Shown: positions 1 to 10,889 of the stretch, one piece after another
Position numbering within the stretch: the stretch's first letter is position 1
How the letters are laid out: each line of letters begins with the position of its first letter
Origin: Nageia nagi
Lineage: Eukaryota > Pinophyta
NCBI GenBank assembly: GCA_050084985.1
Contig: JBITNC010000001.1
Coordinates: 121,396,001 to 121,460,000, forward strand
Reading direction: 5' to 3'
DNA: 64,000 nucleotides
The notes under the pieces: generated by a model
What the model was told of the DNA's origin: nothing
The model's input: only the letters and a program-made list of their open reading frames with translations
The model's database searches: none
Made by a program: the position numbers and the translations under genes

Positions 1-360
1 ATCTTATATTCATGTTCTATTTCCATTACTAAACATATATACTATGTACTAACCTACTACAAAGACGATTCTTGACAAGACAAAATGATTTATGAGAACT
101 GAGCAATGAATATCAATTGTATTTGCATTATTATATTTAACATCTTCAAGTAAATATCAGTCCAACCAATATATTGTCAATCTACTCTTTATTTATTCCA
201 TTCTGCTTAACGTAGATTTGATGTTCCAACTTCTACAGAAACTGATATGACTGCAAATAATTTAATTTATCTGTCCATGAGATGAATCTGATATTATTAA
301 TTTGAAGATGCCAGTGTAAATAAAATTTGAGAATATTATAAATAAATTTTGTAGTTTGTA
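1..360. other. AT-rich DNA, no gene seen
   Basis: Low-GC sequence with no reading frame resembling a known protein on either strand, and no LTR or repeat that I could pair with another part of the window. Confidence 0.5.
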
Positions 361-720
361 ATGTTCGCCCACCACCTTGCACAGCCTCCAGTCTGTGTCG
401 TACATTTTCATCCATCCAATGGCGGGCAACCGCATCGCCGGTTTGCACCATGCATGCAACAGAGAATAATAACCAACAAGCTGCTTCTTAATTTTTCAGT
501 ATCTATCAGTATCAAACTTCAATATCAGCTTCGGTTCAATACTTGGACGCCACTGCCCTCTAAATGAAGGAGCTTCAACAGAGAATAGTAACCAAAAAGC
601 TTTCTTAATTTCTTTTAATCGACGACGATAGGATGAGGTGGAAAGCTACGTGGAATCGCTATGGGGAAAGCCATTCATTAGTGGATGACTCGCTCAGGGA
701 TATTAACAAAGATTATATAT
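361..720. other. GC-richer, CpG-bearing island of unknown nature
   Basis: This stretch stands out from its surroundings by higher GC and by several CpG dinucleotides (for example around 431-440, 620-630 and 645-660), which are rare elsewhere in the window. Short open frames exist on both strands (plus 361-567; minus 233-451 and 262-459), but none gives a protein I recognise. It could be a gene exon, a promoter or 5' UTR, or a recently arrived fragment. It contains an internal duplication (separate entry). No function is assigned. Confidence 0.35.
457..617 (+). repeat. Diverged direct duplication, about 119 bp apart
   Basis: A segment of about 40 bp at 457-498 (beginning CAACAGAGAATAATAACCAA) recurs at 576-617 with a few substitutions and a small indel. 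This looks like a small tandem duplication of about 119 bp whose middle part has diverged. Confidence 0.55.
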
Positions 721-1087
721 CTTAATAAAAAGAGTTCTCATATATTAATTTAATGGGTTTTGGCATAGATTATATTTTCTAGAAAATATATCATAGTCTT
801 TAGAACACATCATTTTTCCTCTTAAGTTTTTGTCATGCTTTATTCTTAAGAGGAAAGAAACAAAATCTTTCTTATTGAGCCATAGTTCATGGGATGTTCA
901 AGTTTATTTATACCCTTGGAGAAGTAACTTATAAATATTTTTTTAAATTCCACTATGGAGATGAATTGGAGCATTCATTAAGTTATTAAGAATCATACAA
1001 GGAAGTAAGCAATTATCGCAAGAGTTTATGTAAAGATTAACATCAAGAAGCTCGAAAGCATATATTGTGTTTTTTTAATAGTTAAAT
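721..1087. other. AT-rich spacer, nothing recognised
   Basis: No coding, RNA or repeat signal could be supported between the CpG-bearing island and the leucine-rich-repeat fragment. Confidence 0.5.
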
Positions 1088-1258
1088 TTAATTTCCTATT
1101 AATTGCAAAAGGTATTTACTTGCGGGGATCAAACCACCGAGCCTCAATGTGAGCAGGTAAGCAAGCGAAACTAAAGTGGCAGGAATCTGGCCACTGAGCT
1201 CATTGCCATACGGGCTGGCTGGTGATAGAGAGCTACTATTGCACTTGTCATACGAAAG
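1088..1258 (-). pseudogene. Leucine-rich-repeat receptor fragment
   Basis: On the minus strand an open frame of 56 codons contains, at 1204-1118, the residues NELSGQIPATLVSLAYLL followed by TLRLGGLIPAS. This matches the plant extracellular LRR pattern of receptor kinases and receptor-like proteins (L-SG-IP--L--L--L--L-L--N-L-G-IP). Between the two LRR cores several residues of the expected repeat are missing, consistent with a small deletion. The frame ends in TAA at 1088. No signal peptide, membrane segment or kinase domain follows, so this is a short remnant, not a gene. In the parent family the repeats form an ectodomain that binds peptides or other ligands at the plasma membrane. A LINE fragment on the same strand lies directly upstream, which may be how the gene was broken (inference). 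Confidence 0.6.
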
Positions 1259-1267
1259 GGAGATGGG

Positions 1268-1560
1268 TCAAGCAGGAACAAACGTTATTTCAGACAGAAG
1301 GGGCCAAAAACATGAATCATGATCTGAAAAGTTTATATAGGCTATTTTAACTGAGTAGATACCTGAAGGAGTGGCAGACCAAGTGATCTTGTCTACCCTA
1401 AAAGGTTTGAGTTGATAGGTAAGAAACATTGATTCTAGATCTCTTCTCTCTGCAATGTTATCAGGTAACCTTCCGTCCATTCTACGCCACTGTGGCATCC
1501 TTGCCCCATCTCGGTCTATCCAATCATAGTAGTTGCAAACCTGTTCTCCCTTTGAAGAAC
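1268..1560 (-). pseudogene. LINE reverse-transcriptase 3' region fragment
   Basis: The minus-strand frame reads through a region typical of plant LINE ORF2 just before the C-terminal zinc domain: YDWIDRDGA, then PQWRR, then a spacer, then DKITWSATPSGIYSVKIAY. The D-I-W--T-SG-YSVK-AY signature is diagnostic for plant LINEs. It ends after FWPLLSEITFVPA, where the family would continue with K-FWL. Homologous sequence may extend upstream toward about 1800 with frameshifts, but I cannot show this. The fragment is separate from the large LINE L further right. Confidence 0.65.
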
Positions 1561-3599
1561 AAAGAATATTTGTATACCTCCCAGTTCATCCAGACTAGAT
1601 AGGGGGTAGGGTGTAAGCCATGCATCAACCGAAAGAAAATGATGAACATTCTGGCTATGCCTACATCCCACTTGAGGAAGCGTTGCATAAGATGGCGAAC
1701 TGTTTTTAGGCTTGCACAAGATGGCGAACTTTTTTTTAGGCCATTCGCGTTGCCCACACATTTGACATGTTCGATGTATATCCCTGCCAAAAACATTTCC
1801 CATGGTCTAATTGTACGATTCTACCAGTCTAATCCCTTGTGATTATACACAATTAATGGGTTTCAAACTTGGATCTTCAACATGAAAATTGAATGTTTTT
1901 ACCATTATACCACAATATCAATAACAAAATGTATAGTAGTCATGTCAAATTTATTTGTTTCAAAAAAAATTTAGTGTGATTACCCTATCCAAAAATTTGT
2001 GCTTGGTGGTTAAAATATCATGAAAAAGCTACTATTTTTTATAGATCTATATCTTTCAAAATAATGGAGGTTATAAGAAACATTATGAGAACACTTTCCC
2101 ATTATGCAAGGATGTTATTATCTAGTATTTGAAGCAATTCCAATTACTTTCATTTAGGCTTCAATAACCATAAGAAAATAGTAACTTAGGAGAAAGGAGA
2201 TTTTATTAGTATACCGAATATTATTTCAACAAAATAAGTTGTTTTCCATAATAGAGCACCTTAGTGTCATGAAATATGAAGTTGCATTAAATGAACTCTA
2301 AAGTACATGTGCAACAAGTATGGTTTATGATGATGCTTATAATTATTATCTAATGGTAAAATTTCATTAGATTAAAAAATGGATAAAAATTTAAGGTTAT
2401 TACATCATGTCATATTAAAAAAATATATGTGTATGAGAATTAAAGATGTAACAAATTATTGGACATATGTAAGAAAGAATGTACAAGGTAATATGCTACC
2501 TAAGATACTTCTATTATATAAAGCCATGAATATAAACCTTGTATTAGCATAGAACTTGTATTGAGTTCACTCATTTGGAGGTTTCCTCTTGAAGAATGTC
2601 TATAATATACAAGAGAATGCCTATTTTCATTATTGTCATTTTCTATCTTTTACTATGTTTGAATTTAGCTTTTAAAATCTTCTATTTGTGGTGTTCTATT
2701 ATCATCTTTTTTAACATCTTCATATTCTAAATAAAATCTTATTCATAGTTGATTTCTTAGTGTCTATAGATGTCTATATAAAAATCCTTGTAAGTTAAAT
2801 AAATCATTCACAAAGTCAAACCCTTTAAATCTTAATGGTTTTGGAATTGATATCATTCCAAATTATAATAGCTTAAGAAGGTAAGAAGTTGTAATGGATA
2901 TATATATATATAATTAGTACTCATAGAATTGGATGACGAAGGTTGTTTATTCTTTAAATCATAATCCATTCTCAACTATTATATATGTCAAATTTAGTTA
3001 TGAAAGATCATAAAAGTCCTAGTTTAGTGGGAAGGCCTTCTACAATAAGATACCACATGGGAATAACTCCAATACCATTAATAATAGTTTCCCAACTTCA
3101 AGCATTAAAGATAAGTATTACTATATTTATATTAAATAATTATCTTTACAATGATATGAACTACCTTATGTACAAGGAGAAAATAAGACAACGTTATACA
3201 ATAAAACATAAAATACAACGATATGGAATGACTTTGGACTAGCGCTATGAAACCTTTTTCTCAAAAGTATATGAAATAAAAATAGGAAGAGACAAAAAAG
3301 GAAAGAAAATGAACAACAAAAATCTTTAATGCAAATAAAATGAAATAACAAATAAATAAAAGAAAATAGTCATCAAATAATAAAAAAAATACATGTAACA
3401 AATTACACATAATAATAAGAAAAAACTATACAAGCAAACAAAATACATGAATGAAAAAGGATGTCAAAAATAATACGATGTAAGTAAGAAATGAACAAAC
3501 ATGTATAATAAAATAATATAAAATGTATCCTTTTTGTGTTTTGTAGTTTTAATTTTGTTTTGTACTTTTATTATTTTTTTTTTTTTATATGTAAAATTA
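1561..3599. other. No supported gene; AT-rich with short A/T tracts
   Basis: The 1561-1860 part is moderately GC-rich and could still belong to the LINE fragment, but its frames are broken. From 1860 to 3600 the sequence is AT-rich, with a TA microsatellite near 2901-2912, A-rich stretches at 3250-3560 and a T run near 3570-3587. The open frame at 2985-3242 has no recognisable features. Confidence 0.4.
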
Positions 3600-5110
3600 A
3601 GAAAGAGGCCTAAGTTAGTGACCATGATCTTGATGTTGATTGACCTTTAAATAGAAAAATATCAATATGAATCATGGTATGGGTGGTGGCCAAGGTGAAA
3701 ATTCCCTAACATATGATAGAAGATGAAGATGGAAGGGAGATATGAATATGCACCAATTAATGAAGAAGAAGAATGATGAGATAATGGATACAGTGTGGAA
3801 GATGAAACTATCCTAATGTGATATGGAAGATGATTAAGTGATAAATGAATTTCATGGGAGTCTTCTTGAGGAGAGAATGTAGATGAATAATTATGAATCA
3901 AGAATGGAAAGAGTCCCCCCAATCTAAATAGGATCAAAGGAAGATACACCTAAAATAAATGAAGGAAGATTTCCCTTAATCCCAAGAGGGTCAAAAGAAT
4001 GAGTAAGATGAGGATAATATGATAAGAGCATACAATATGCATAAAAAATCATAGGTTTGAGTATATAAGTCATGGTGATGATCCTAATATGTAGGCTTAA
4101 TAGTGCTAATAAGATGCAAATGAGCAAGTTGATGTACCCCTAAAGTGAGATATTATTCTTTTTCTTACACAACAAGGAGGGTTTAATGATCATCAATGCT
4201 AAAGTGATTGAGATATTATTGTGCCAAATTGGATATTTGTACTTTTCATGTACAAATATGATGAGGAATGATGGATGTTGGAACATGATATGATTAGAGA
4301 TAAATGATGAAGATTGGGTGGTTAATATGGAATTCCCATTTGGAATGGGTAAGATAGGGGATGAATAAGAATGAGATGAAGAATCATCCCTAGGAGAAAG
4401 AAAAAGGAGAGTTTGTTTGATATAATATGGAGGAAGGCAATCATGTAGCCTAGAATTTATAGTCTAATACAAGATATCAAGAGGTTTATTTGATGGGACA
4501 AGAGTGAGAATCCATTTCTCAAGTAGATAGGAGGACAATGGATGATATGGAATGAAGATAAATGAAGAGATAGAAGTGAATATGTCATCAAGAGGGAAAC
4601 AAGGTAGAATTGGCTCCTTAAGAGGGGAGGTAGGAAAGGGAAGATACCCAAAAGGGTGAATGGGAATGAAGGTGATATCCTCAACATGAGGGGGAGGTGC
4701 TAAAGGTAGAATTTGTTCCCCAATAACTAGAGGAGAAGATAAGGAGATGATAGGAAGCTCTTTATAAATGGATATGATAGAGAGGTTCTTCAATATTAGG
4801 GTGACAATATGGGTGAGGGGGTTAAGGCACATGGGTGGATGATGGAGGAAGAATCCTCATAGGAGGCTTATGAGAGATTGAATATGGATTATATTGAGGA
4901 GGAAGAGAATATTGAGGGAAGGAGGAAGATGGTAGTGCAAAAGAAGATTGTTGAAAAAGAGAGGAAATTTGAGAAAAGTAAGAAGATGTGATATTTGATG
5001 ATGTGGAATATTGAAAAGAAGAAGGAGATGGAGCATAATAAAAACTCCATGTAAATTAGGCATAACATTGTTTCATGTTGTTGTGATTGGGTTTGATAGA
5101 CAACTTGCAC
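3600..5110 (-). pseudogene. Pro/Gln/Ser/Tyr-rich coding relic, downstream part
   Basis: The plus strand is strongly purine-rich; read on the minus strand it codes for low-complexity polypeptide segments rich in Pro, Ser, Tyr and Gln. Between about 5200 and 4830 the successive phases read PQPQPNYQAQV, VVYQTQSQQHE and SFPQYSLPPQYNPYS, with frameshifts and stops between them. The long minus-strand frames at 4464-4832 (122 codons) and 3662-3949 (95 codons) lie in the same tract. I cannot assign a family. Its setting among LTR-type debris makes a gag-like or accessory frame of a minus-strand LTR retrotransposon plausible, but a host low-complexity protein is not excluded. Confidence 0.4.
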
Positions 5111-5325
5111 TTAGTAAGTTGGTTTTGTGTGGGGTGAGCTTTGGTCACCAACTTGGGCTTGGTAATTTGGTTGAGGTTGAGGTTTTAGATGAAGTGAATA
5201 TGTAGGTGTGGATAGAATGGAAGAGTGGGATTTATCATCCCACTTTTCACAAAGTACCTTATAAGTAGGCATGAAAGAAATATGAAATGGTAGCTCTGCT
5301 TCAAGTTAAGTGATGCATTCATATA

Positions 5326-5763
5326 TTAAGGATCCACTAGGGACCACTCAAAAGGTGCATGAGTTGGAAGAGGGAGATGTGGGGAATATGATAAAGAAAT
5401 AGATGATGATAATGGATATGAGGGAGAGGGAAATGGTAAAGGTGAATAATATTGTGGATAAGAAGAATAGGAAAATGGTAAAGGTGATAGAGATGGAGGT
5501 AAGGGATAGGATGTATAGATTGATGGTAAGGGTGGATAAGAATGGTATGATGGAGAAGGGGATATGATGAAGAAGGGAGATATGATGGAGATGGAGAAGG
5601 AGTATAAGTGCATAGCATTTGGCCATATCCATGAGCAGGAGAAATAGTGGGTGCAACCTAAGATGGAAAAAAAGTAACAAAGGTAGTTGTGGGAATGAAT
5701 ACCTTGGATTAGACTACAATGTAATAGAGGGTTGCAACTATAAAGGAGGTTATATAAATACAT
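5326..5763 (-). pseudogene. Pro/Ser/Tyr-rich open frame, 145 codons
   Basis: This uninterrupted minus-strand frame of 145 codons is long for DNA this AT-rich. Its C-terminal half is almost entirely Pro, Ser, Tyr and Leu, for example SPSPSYHSYPPLPSIYTSYP and YSSYPQYYSPLPF, ending in EWSLVDP. The N-terminal quarter lies over the first unit of the 81-bp repeat in a different phase, so a frameshift near 5610 probably separates the real upstream frame (HGYGQ...TPSPSPSYLPSS in the next phase) from this one. It joins the 3600-5110 relic into one decayed low-complexity protein of unknown function. Confidence 0.45.
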
Positions 5764-6017
5764 ATCACATTTGAACCTGTGGCATTGGGAAAAGTTATGA
5801 TGTGATGTAAGATTGTATTTATGAGAAAGACTACCAAAAGATATATCTTAACTAGACCTATGAATTTAGGGTAGATTGCAATATGACATAATACTACATA
5901 TATGGAGAGGATTATGAAAAGACATATCATGGTTGAACCTATGGCTATAGGGTAGGTTACTGTGCAACATAAGACTACATTTATGAGGAAGAATATGGTA
6001 GCATATATGGAATGGTC
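5694..6017 (-). repeat. Four-copy 81-bp tandem coding repeat (27 residues per unit)
   Basis: Units lie at 5694-5774, 5775-5855, 5856-5936 and 5937-6017, with an exact 81-bp period that stays in one phase across all four. On the minus strand this phase is full of TAG and TAA codons at recurrent positions next to Gln, Pro, Ser and Tyr codons, the pattern expected if CAG and CAA codons of a Gln/Pro/Tyr-rich repeat lost their C by deamination. The repeat leads directly into the Pro/Ser/Tyr-rich frame at 5326-5763 on the same strand, so both probably belong to one protein relic. Confidence 0.65.
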
Positions 6018-6245
6018 ATGGAATAGGATGGGAACAGTTGAACTGAAGAAGAAAATAGTTGATTCACATAGCTAAGATGAGGACAAGGGAATGCTTATGT
6101 GTATCCCATCAATGAGGGGAATCTCCCAAGTGTATAAAGGTACTATGGTGGAGGTAAGGAGACAACAACATTATAATGGAACTAAAAATTCTATGATGAA
6201 CAAATAAGATAAGTCCCACTTTGGATGAAGTCTTAATAATTGCTA

Positions 6246-6951
6246 GGTTTTTGTATGTGTTTAATAACTTTTTATTTTTTTAGAATTATGAAAAAAAATA
6301 TGTGCGCAATTTGTATACAATTTTTTACAAGTTTAAAAAAATAATTAAAAATGATGAGTTTAGGTCAAATTATGCTTATCAAACATGAGCACTTTTCAAA
6401 ATGAAAATCAAGGCTAATAAAACTTTAATAATAAAAAAATATTCATGAAAAAATTATAAGCAAATATCTTGCACAATCTTTAGTATCTTAAGTATCTTTA
6501 CCCAAAAGGATTTAAAAAATATTTTAATTTAGGTCCAATTATGCTTGCCAAACATGATGGGGTATGGTCTTGAAATTGTATTTTTAAATAGTGGGTTTTG
6601 TATTTATTTAATAACTCTTTTTTTTAGAATTGTGAAAAAAATATATGTGCATAATTTTCATATAAATATTTATAATTTAAAAAAAAATAACAACTTAAAA
6701 ATGATAAGTTTATATCAAATTATGCTTTTCTGATACAAGCACTTTTTGAAATGATAATCAGGGCCACTAAAAAATAAAGTATTTAAGAAAAAATTACAAA
6801 AAAATATCTTGTATAATATTTAGTATCTTAGGTATCTTTACCCAAAATAATTTTAAAAAAATATTTTAATTTAGGTCTAATTATGCTTTTTGAACACGAT
6901 GGGGTATGGTATTGAAATTGTGTTTTTTAAATAGTGGCTTTTAAACATGTC
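6246..6951 (+). repeat. Tandem duplication, 347-bp period
   Basis: Two diverged copies lie head to tail, about 6246-6592 and 6593-6951. Landmarks occur in both: TTAATAACT at 6261 and 6608, the AATTATGCTT segments, TAGTATCTTA, and GATGGGGTATGGT followed by TTGAAATTGT. Each copy is about 75 percent A+T with poly-T and poly-A runs. No coding capacity is seen. It separates the low-complexity coding relic into an upstream (7.1-7.6 kb) and a downstream (3.6-6.0 kb) part on the minus strand. Confidence 0.7.
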
Positions 6952-7099
6952 TATAAAATATTAACTTATATTATACATGTATTAGAATAAATTACATATT
7001 TGAACACTAGACTTCAAGAACTACATTTTTACCAAGTGACCTATTTGAGGACTTGGATTTTAGGTGCTTCAAATTTTATGATCAAGTGTGACCAAACTT

Positions 7100-7625
7100 G
7101 AAAATTAGGGAAAACACTTCCACTTTTTGACCAAAAATGGAATGTATCTTCTTGCACTTACCCACATATGAGGCATGAAAGGAGGGGGTGAAGGATGAGA
7201 TGGTATGATAAAATCATAAGGTGGGGTAGAAAACACAAGAGTATAGGATACATGCATGGATAGTGTAGGAATACCTAGAATAATAGGTTTTTAAAAGATC
7301 AACTACATGGGAGAATCAGTTGCAAATAAAGGAGAAAAAGAACCTTGGAAAGTAGATGGAGGAGACTGAGATGAAGAACTCTATATAGTAGATGATGTAG
7401 AAACCATCTCTATTGGATGTGAAGAGAAGTAATGGGATCTAGTGATAATAATGAACCTTATCTTAGGAAAGAACACCCCCATATGGAGAGGATGATGATC
7501 TTCAAGTAATAGGCCCAAAAGTAATCGTGGGTGAAAAAGATGCATGAGGGAGATCCTCGATATGTTAAATGGAATGATATAATAGGTGCTCCTATGGGGT
7601 AATGTATGTGGCATAAAATGGATGA
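7100..7625 (-). pseudogene. Pro/Ser/His-rich coding relic, upstream part
   Basis: The minus-strand frame at 7614-7381 (77 codons) begins MPHTLPHRSTYYIIPF and ends MVSTSSTI before a TAG. The same phase continues with SSSSQSPPSTFQGSFSPL and, after more stops, STPPYDFIIPSHPSPPPFMP. Composition and strand match the 3.6-6.0 kb relic, so both may be parts of one low-complexity protein split by the 347-bp tandem duplication and other debris. The function is unknown. Confidence 0.35.
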
Positions 7626-10600
7626 TGAAGCTTATGTATAACCTTCATCATAATAATTTCCTTAAAGGATGAGGAGGAGTGAATGGGTTGACGTCTCCAA
7701 ATGGATGTCATGATGAGAAGAAGAAGGAAACATGATTATATAAATAAATCAAATAAGAAGAATGATCAAGACAAAGATGTATGATAGTGAAGAAGAAGAA
7801 AGCATGTAACTCAAGAAGGAAAAGTAAATATAAACTAATCTAAATAAAAATAAATACCAACTAATTAATCAAATAAACAAACAAAAAATATATAGAAAAT
7901 AAAATATGATCTAAATAAGTGTACAAAACTCTCTAGCTGAGTCTATACTATATATGATAATTTTTTGAAAAATTTGTTTGTATAGTTTGTACAAGAAAAA
8001 CTTGTTGGGATGATTTATACAGACTATGGAAAGTTAAAAAAATGATATTCCCATGTTGATATGATTTAGAAGATAACTCTCTTGTTCTACTTTATCTATA
8101 AAAATTTTACTTATTTGATATATCTCTAACTAAAAAATGATATGCTCAAAAATATAATTGATGAAAGTGATACATATAATGTGTGATCAAAATAAAAATA
8201 TACCACTCCCTAATAACTATGGGTGATTGACTCAAGGACCCCTAAAAATATATGTATGGTTTGATGGGATAGGGATACTCCAAGAGGCTCCCTTAGTACA
8301 ACTAAGTACTAAGAGTAGTATATAGTAGTAGTATATATATATATATATATAGAGAATCCAACATGCCTCTAATGCACATATCCTCATATGGATAGTCCAA
8401 TATAGTGACACCTAACCTAGTGGTCCAATCAAATCTAATATTTAAGCTAACCCCTCTTTAGTCTTATATATGCAGACCGTAAAGAGATCCTTGATTCTAG
8501 CTCTACTTGCTATGTAAAAAGGGCAATTAACTCATTTGGGGTATTAAGTCCAAGTCAATTGAAAGATACCTAATGGTTGGGAGTGAAGTTCAACATCATC
8601 AAGTTATTTTTGTATGTGTGAAAAAGTTCTAAAATTATTATTATTATTATTTTAATTAGCTAAACTATGAAATGAAAGATGCCAAATAAGATACTAATCT
8701 TACTAATACACTAATAAGTTTATCCTAGCATGAAAATGCAACCTATAGAGTAAGATGAAGAAGAGAATAGCTAAATGATGATTTCACTACCTAAGCACAA
8801 AATGAAAAAATAAGAAATGAGAATAAATGAACAAGTTTTTTTATTTTTTTATTTTGGATTATGGAATTTACAAAATAGATGTTCAGGAAATCCAACCAGG
8901 GATCCTAAGCTTTATGTTGTAAGCCAAAAAATTACTGGAAGACTTTGTCTAATGAGAACTATTAATAGGTGAAAACTAGTTGGATGTCTTTTAGTACTGG
9001 GAAAATCATTTGTATGATTTTTGCAAAAATGTAAAAAAGTCCTCTATGGGAAAAATAAAATTATAAAATGAAATGTGTAGCCTAGATTGAGTTCTTATTG
9101 TTACCATATAGATGAAAAATAGTAAGTTAATACTAAAATAAGGATTGATAAATGAAATGAAACAAGCATAACATGATATGAATGAAATAGTAAAATTGAC
9201 CTATGAATCAAAATGCTTTACAAAACATAAGGAAAACTAGCTAAACTTTTAGAAGTACTGTAGAAAAATAAATGTACAAAAAGAAAATGATTTTTGATTT
9301 TCAAGTGGCCTATAAAACATGCCTAAGTGATTTAATTATGCTTTGAAACATGAACAAATGATTAAAGTCAAGGAAAGGGTGCAACCTCCTAAGACTTTGC
9401 TTACACTATGTAGGAACTATACCTAAGTGTACTAACCTAAGCATATTAATCATAGAAATGATTTTGAGTAGATAAAAATGATAGAAGTGATTTTTACAAG
9501 ATTTATATTATGTACATGATATGAAGTCTAGATACTAAAAGTAGGAAATTTTAAAGCTAAAATTATAGACAAAATAAACAAAGAAAACCTATTTTATGAA
9601 AACCAAATAAAGACCAACATAAGAAGTAAATTGAAATCTTTTCACCTTAACCCTTGCATGGTGTGGGGTAGGATCCCACCAAGAATGCTAAGATGTAAGC
9701 CACATAAAATTTACCAAATGGTAATGATCTTTAATTCCCTTCTCAAATGCACTTGGTTAAAAAGGTTGCCATGAAAGGAAAATTATAATATGAAAATGAT
9801 TTTAGTCACCAAATACAATTAGAATGAGATATCTTAGGAATCGCAAAATATCATAAATAAAATGGGTTTAATGATCACTTAGAACTTGTAAAATCCTACA
9901 CTTGTAAGTTGAACACAAAAAATTATCAAATCCTCTAATTTTGGACCATCGGAGTGAGATCCAAACTAAGCATAGATATGAAGAAATCATAAATTTATTA
10001 TGCAAAATTAACCTATCAAAAGGTTGAAACATGAAATATAGGATAACCTTGTTACTAATGTTGAATGAAGAAAAGATGAAGTTCAATAAATAAAACCAAA
10101 TAAAACTATTTATATGGTTTATGAAGGCCTACAAACCATTCATTCAATTTTTGTTCAATTAGGTTTCCACAAGTTTTGATCTGATGGGTATATTCAATAT
10201 GGTTTTAAGGTTCTTCTATTCAATTTTAGATCTCCAACTACTCTAAACTTACAAATTGTTTACACATACAAAGCATACACAAGCATGCATATAAATATGG
10301 ATAATACATGTTAGATGCTAACAATATAAATAACATAAAATCAAAAATCTTGGGTAAATGTTCGAAACCATGGTTATGATTTATTCAAAATTTTGGGCCT
10401 TAAATGTGAAGCTCTCACCTCTTATTTACATATTTTTGAATTCTTAAGATTGGTTAACTAGACTCAATTAAGTTTAATTATTATGCTTAATAGGAAAATC
10501 AAATATTAAAAATATCTTGTTGGCTAATGAACCTAATTAATTAGGCCTGTAATGGATCCTTAATCAATGTTTAGAGGGGGGGAATAAAAAGATTAGATTA

Positions 10601-10879
10601 TCCCATAAAGTCAAATTAAATCCCTAAAAATATGGCTTTGAGTATGTAAGCAAGGTTAATTAGCATGTAGGCATGCTTAGAATGTATTCTACACACTTAA
10701 CACCAATTAGTATATGTAGGCAATCATTAAGAAGTAAATCACTAACCTAGACTAGATACCAACAAAGCTAATGAATTAAATAATTACAAGAAAATGACTA
10801 TTATCTAAAAATCACTAAAAAAGGTATAATGACACTTAATGAAATTACAGTATAATTAAGAAAAAATATGTATTTTTTG
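7626..10879. other. AT-rich DNA without recognised genes; possible minus-strand LTR
   Basis: No coding homology was found. A TA microsatellite lies at 8331-8351 and an ATT microsatellite at about 8637-8652. The right edge (10880-10889) looks like the start of a minus-strand LTR, so part of this stretch may be the LTR and leader of the element that carried the low-complexity frame at 3.6-7.8 kb. I could not find the matching second LTR. Confidence 0.3.
8331..8351. repeat. TA dinucleotide microsatellite
   Basis: An uninterrupted run of about ten TA units follows a short AGTAGTATATAGTAGTAG tract. Confidence 0.85.
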
Positions 10880-10889
10880 GGTGTCTACA
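10880..10889 (-). other. Probable terminus of a minus-strand LTR
   Basis: The plus strand reads GGTGTCTACA, the exact reverse complement of TGTAGACACC, which begins the 5' LTR of the Tat-type element E at 40935. Upstream, the minus strand continues with an A-rich stretch as at E. This suggests the outer edge of a minus-strand 5' LTR of a related element. The partner LTR and target duplication were not found. Confidence 0.4.

Noticed and set aside
1100-1140. Possible tRNA T-arm-like sequence GGTTTGATCCCC on the minus strand
   Set aside because: No acceptor, D or anticodon stems can be placed around it, and the stretch is explained as LRR coding sequence.
5709-5930. Hydrophobic minus-strand frame of 73 codons over the 81-bp repeat, resembling a membrane protein
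   Set aside because: The hydrophobic text is what the Gln/Tyr/Pro-type repeat gives when read one base out of phase; the low-complexity phase agrees better with the neighbouring frame.
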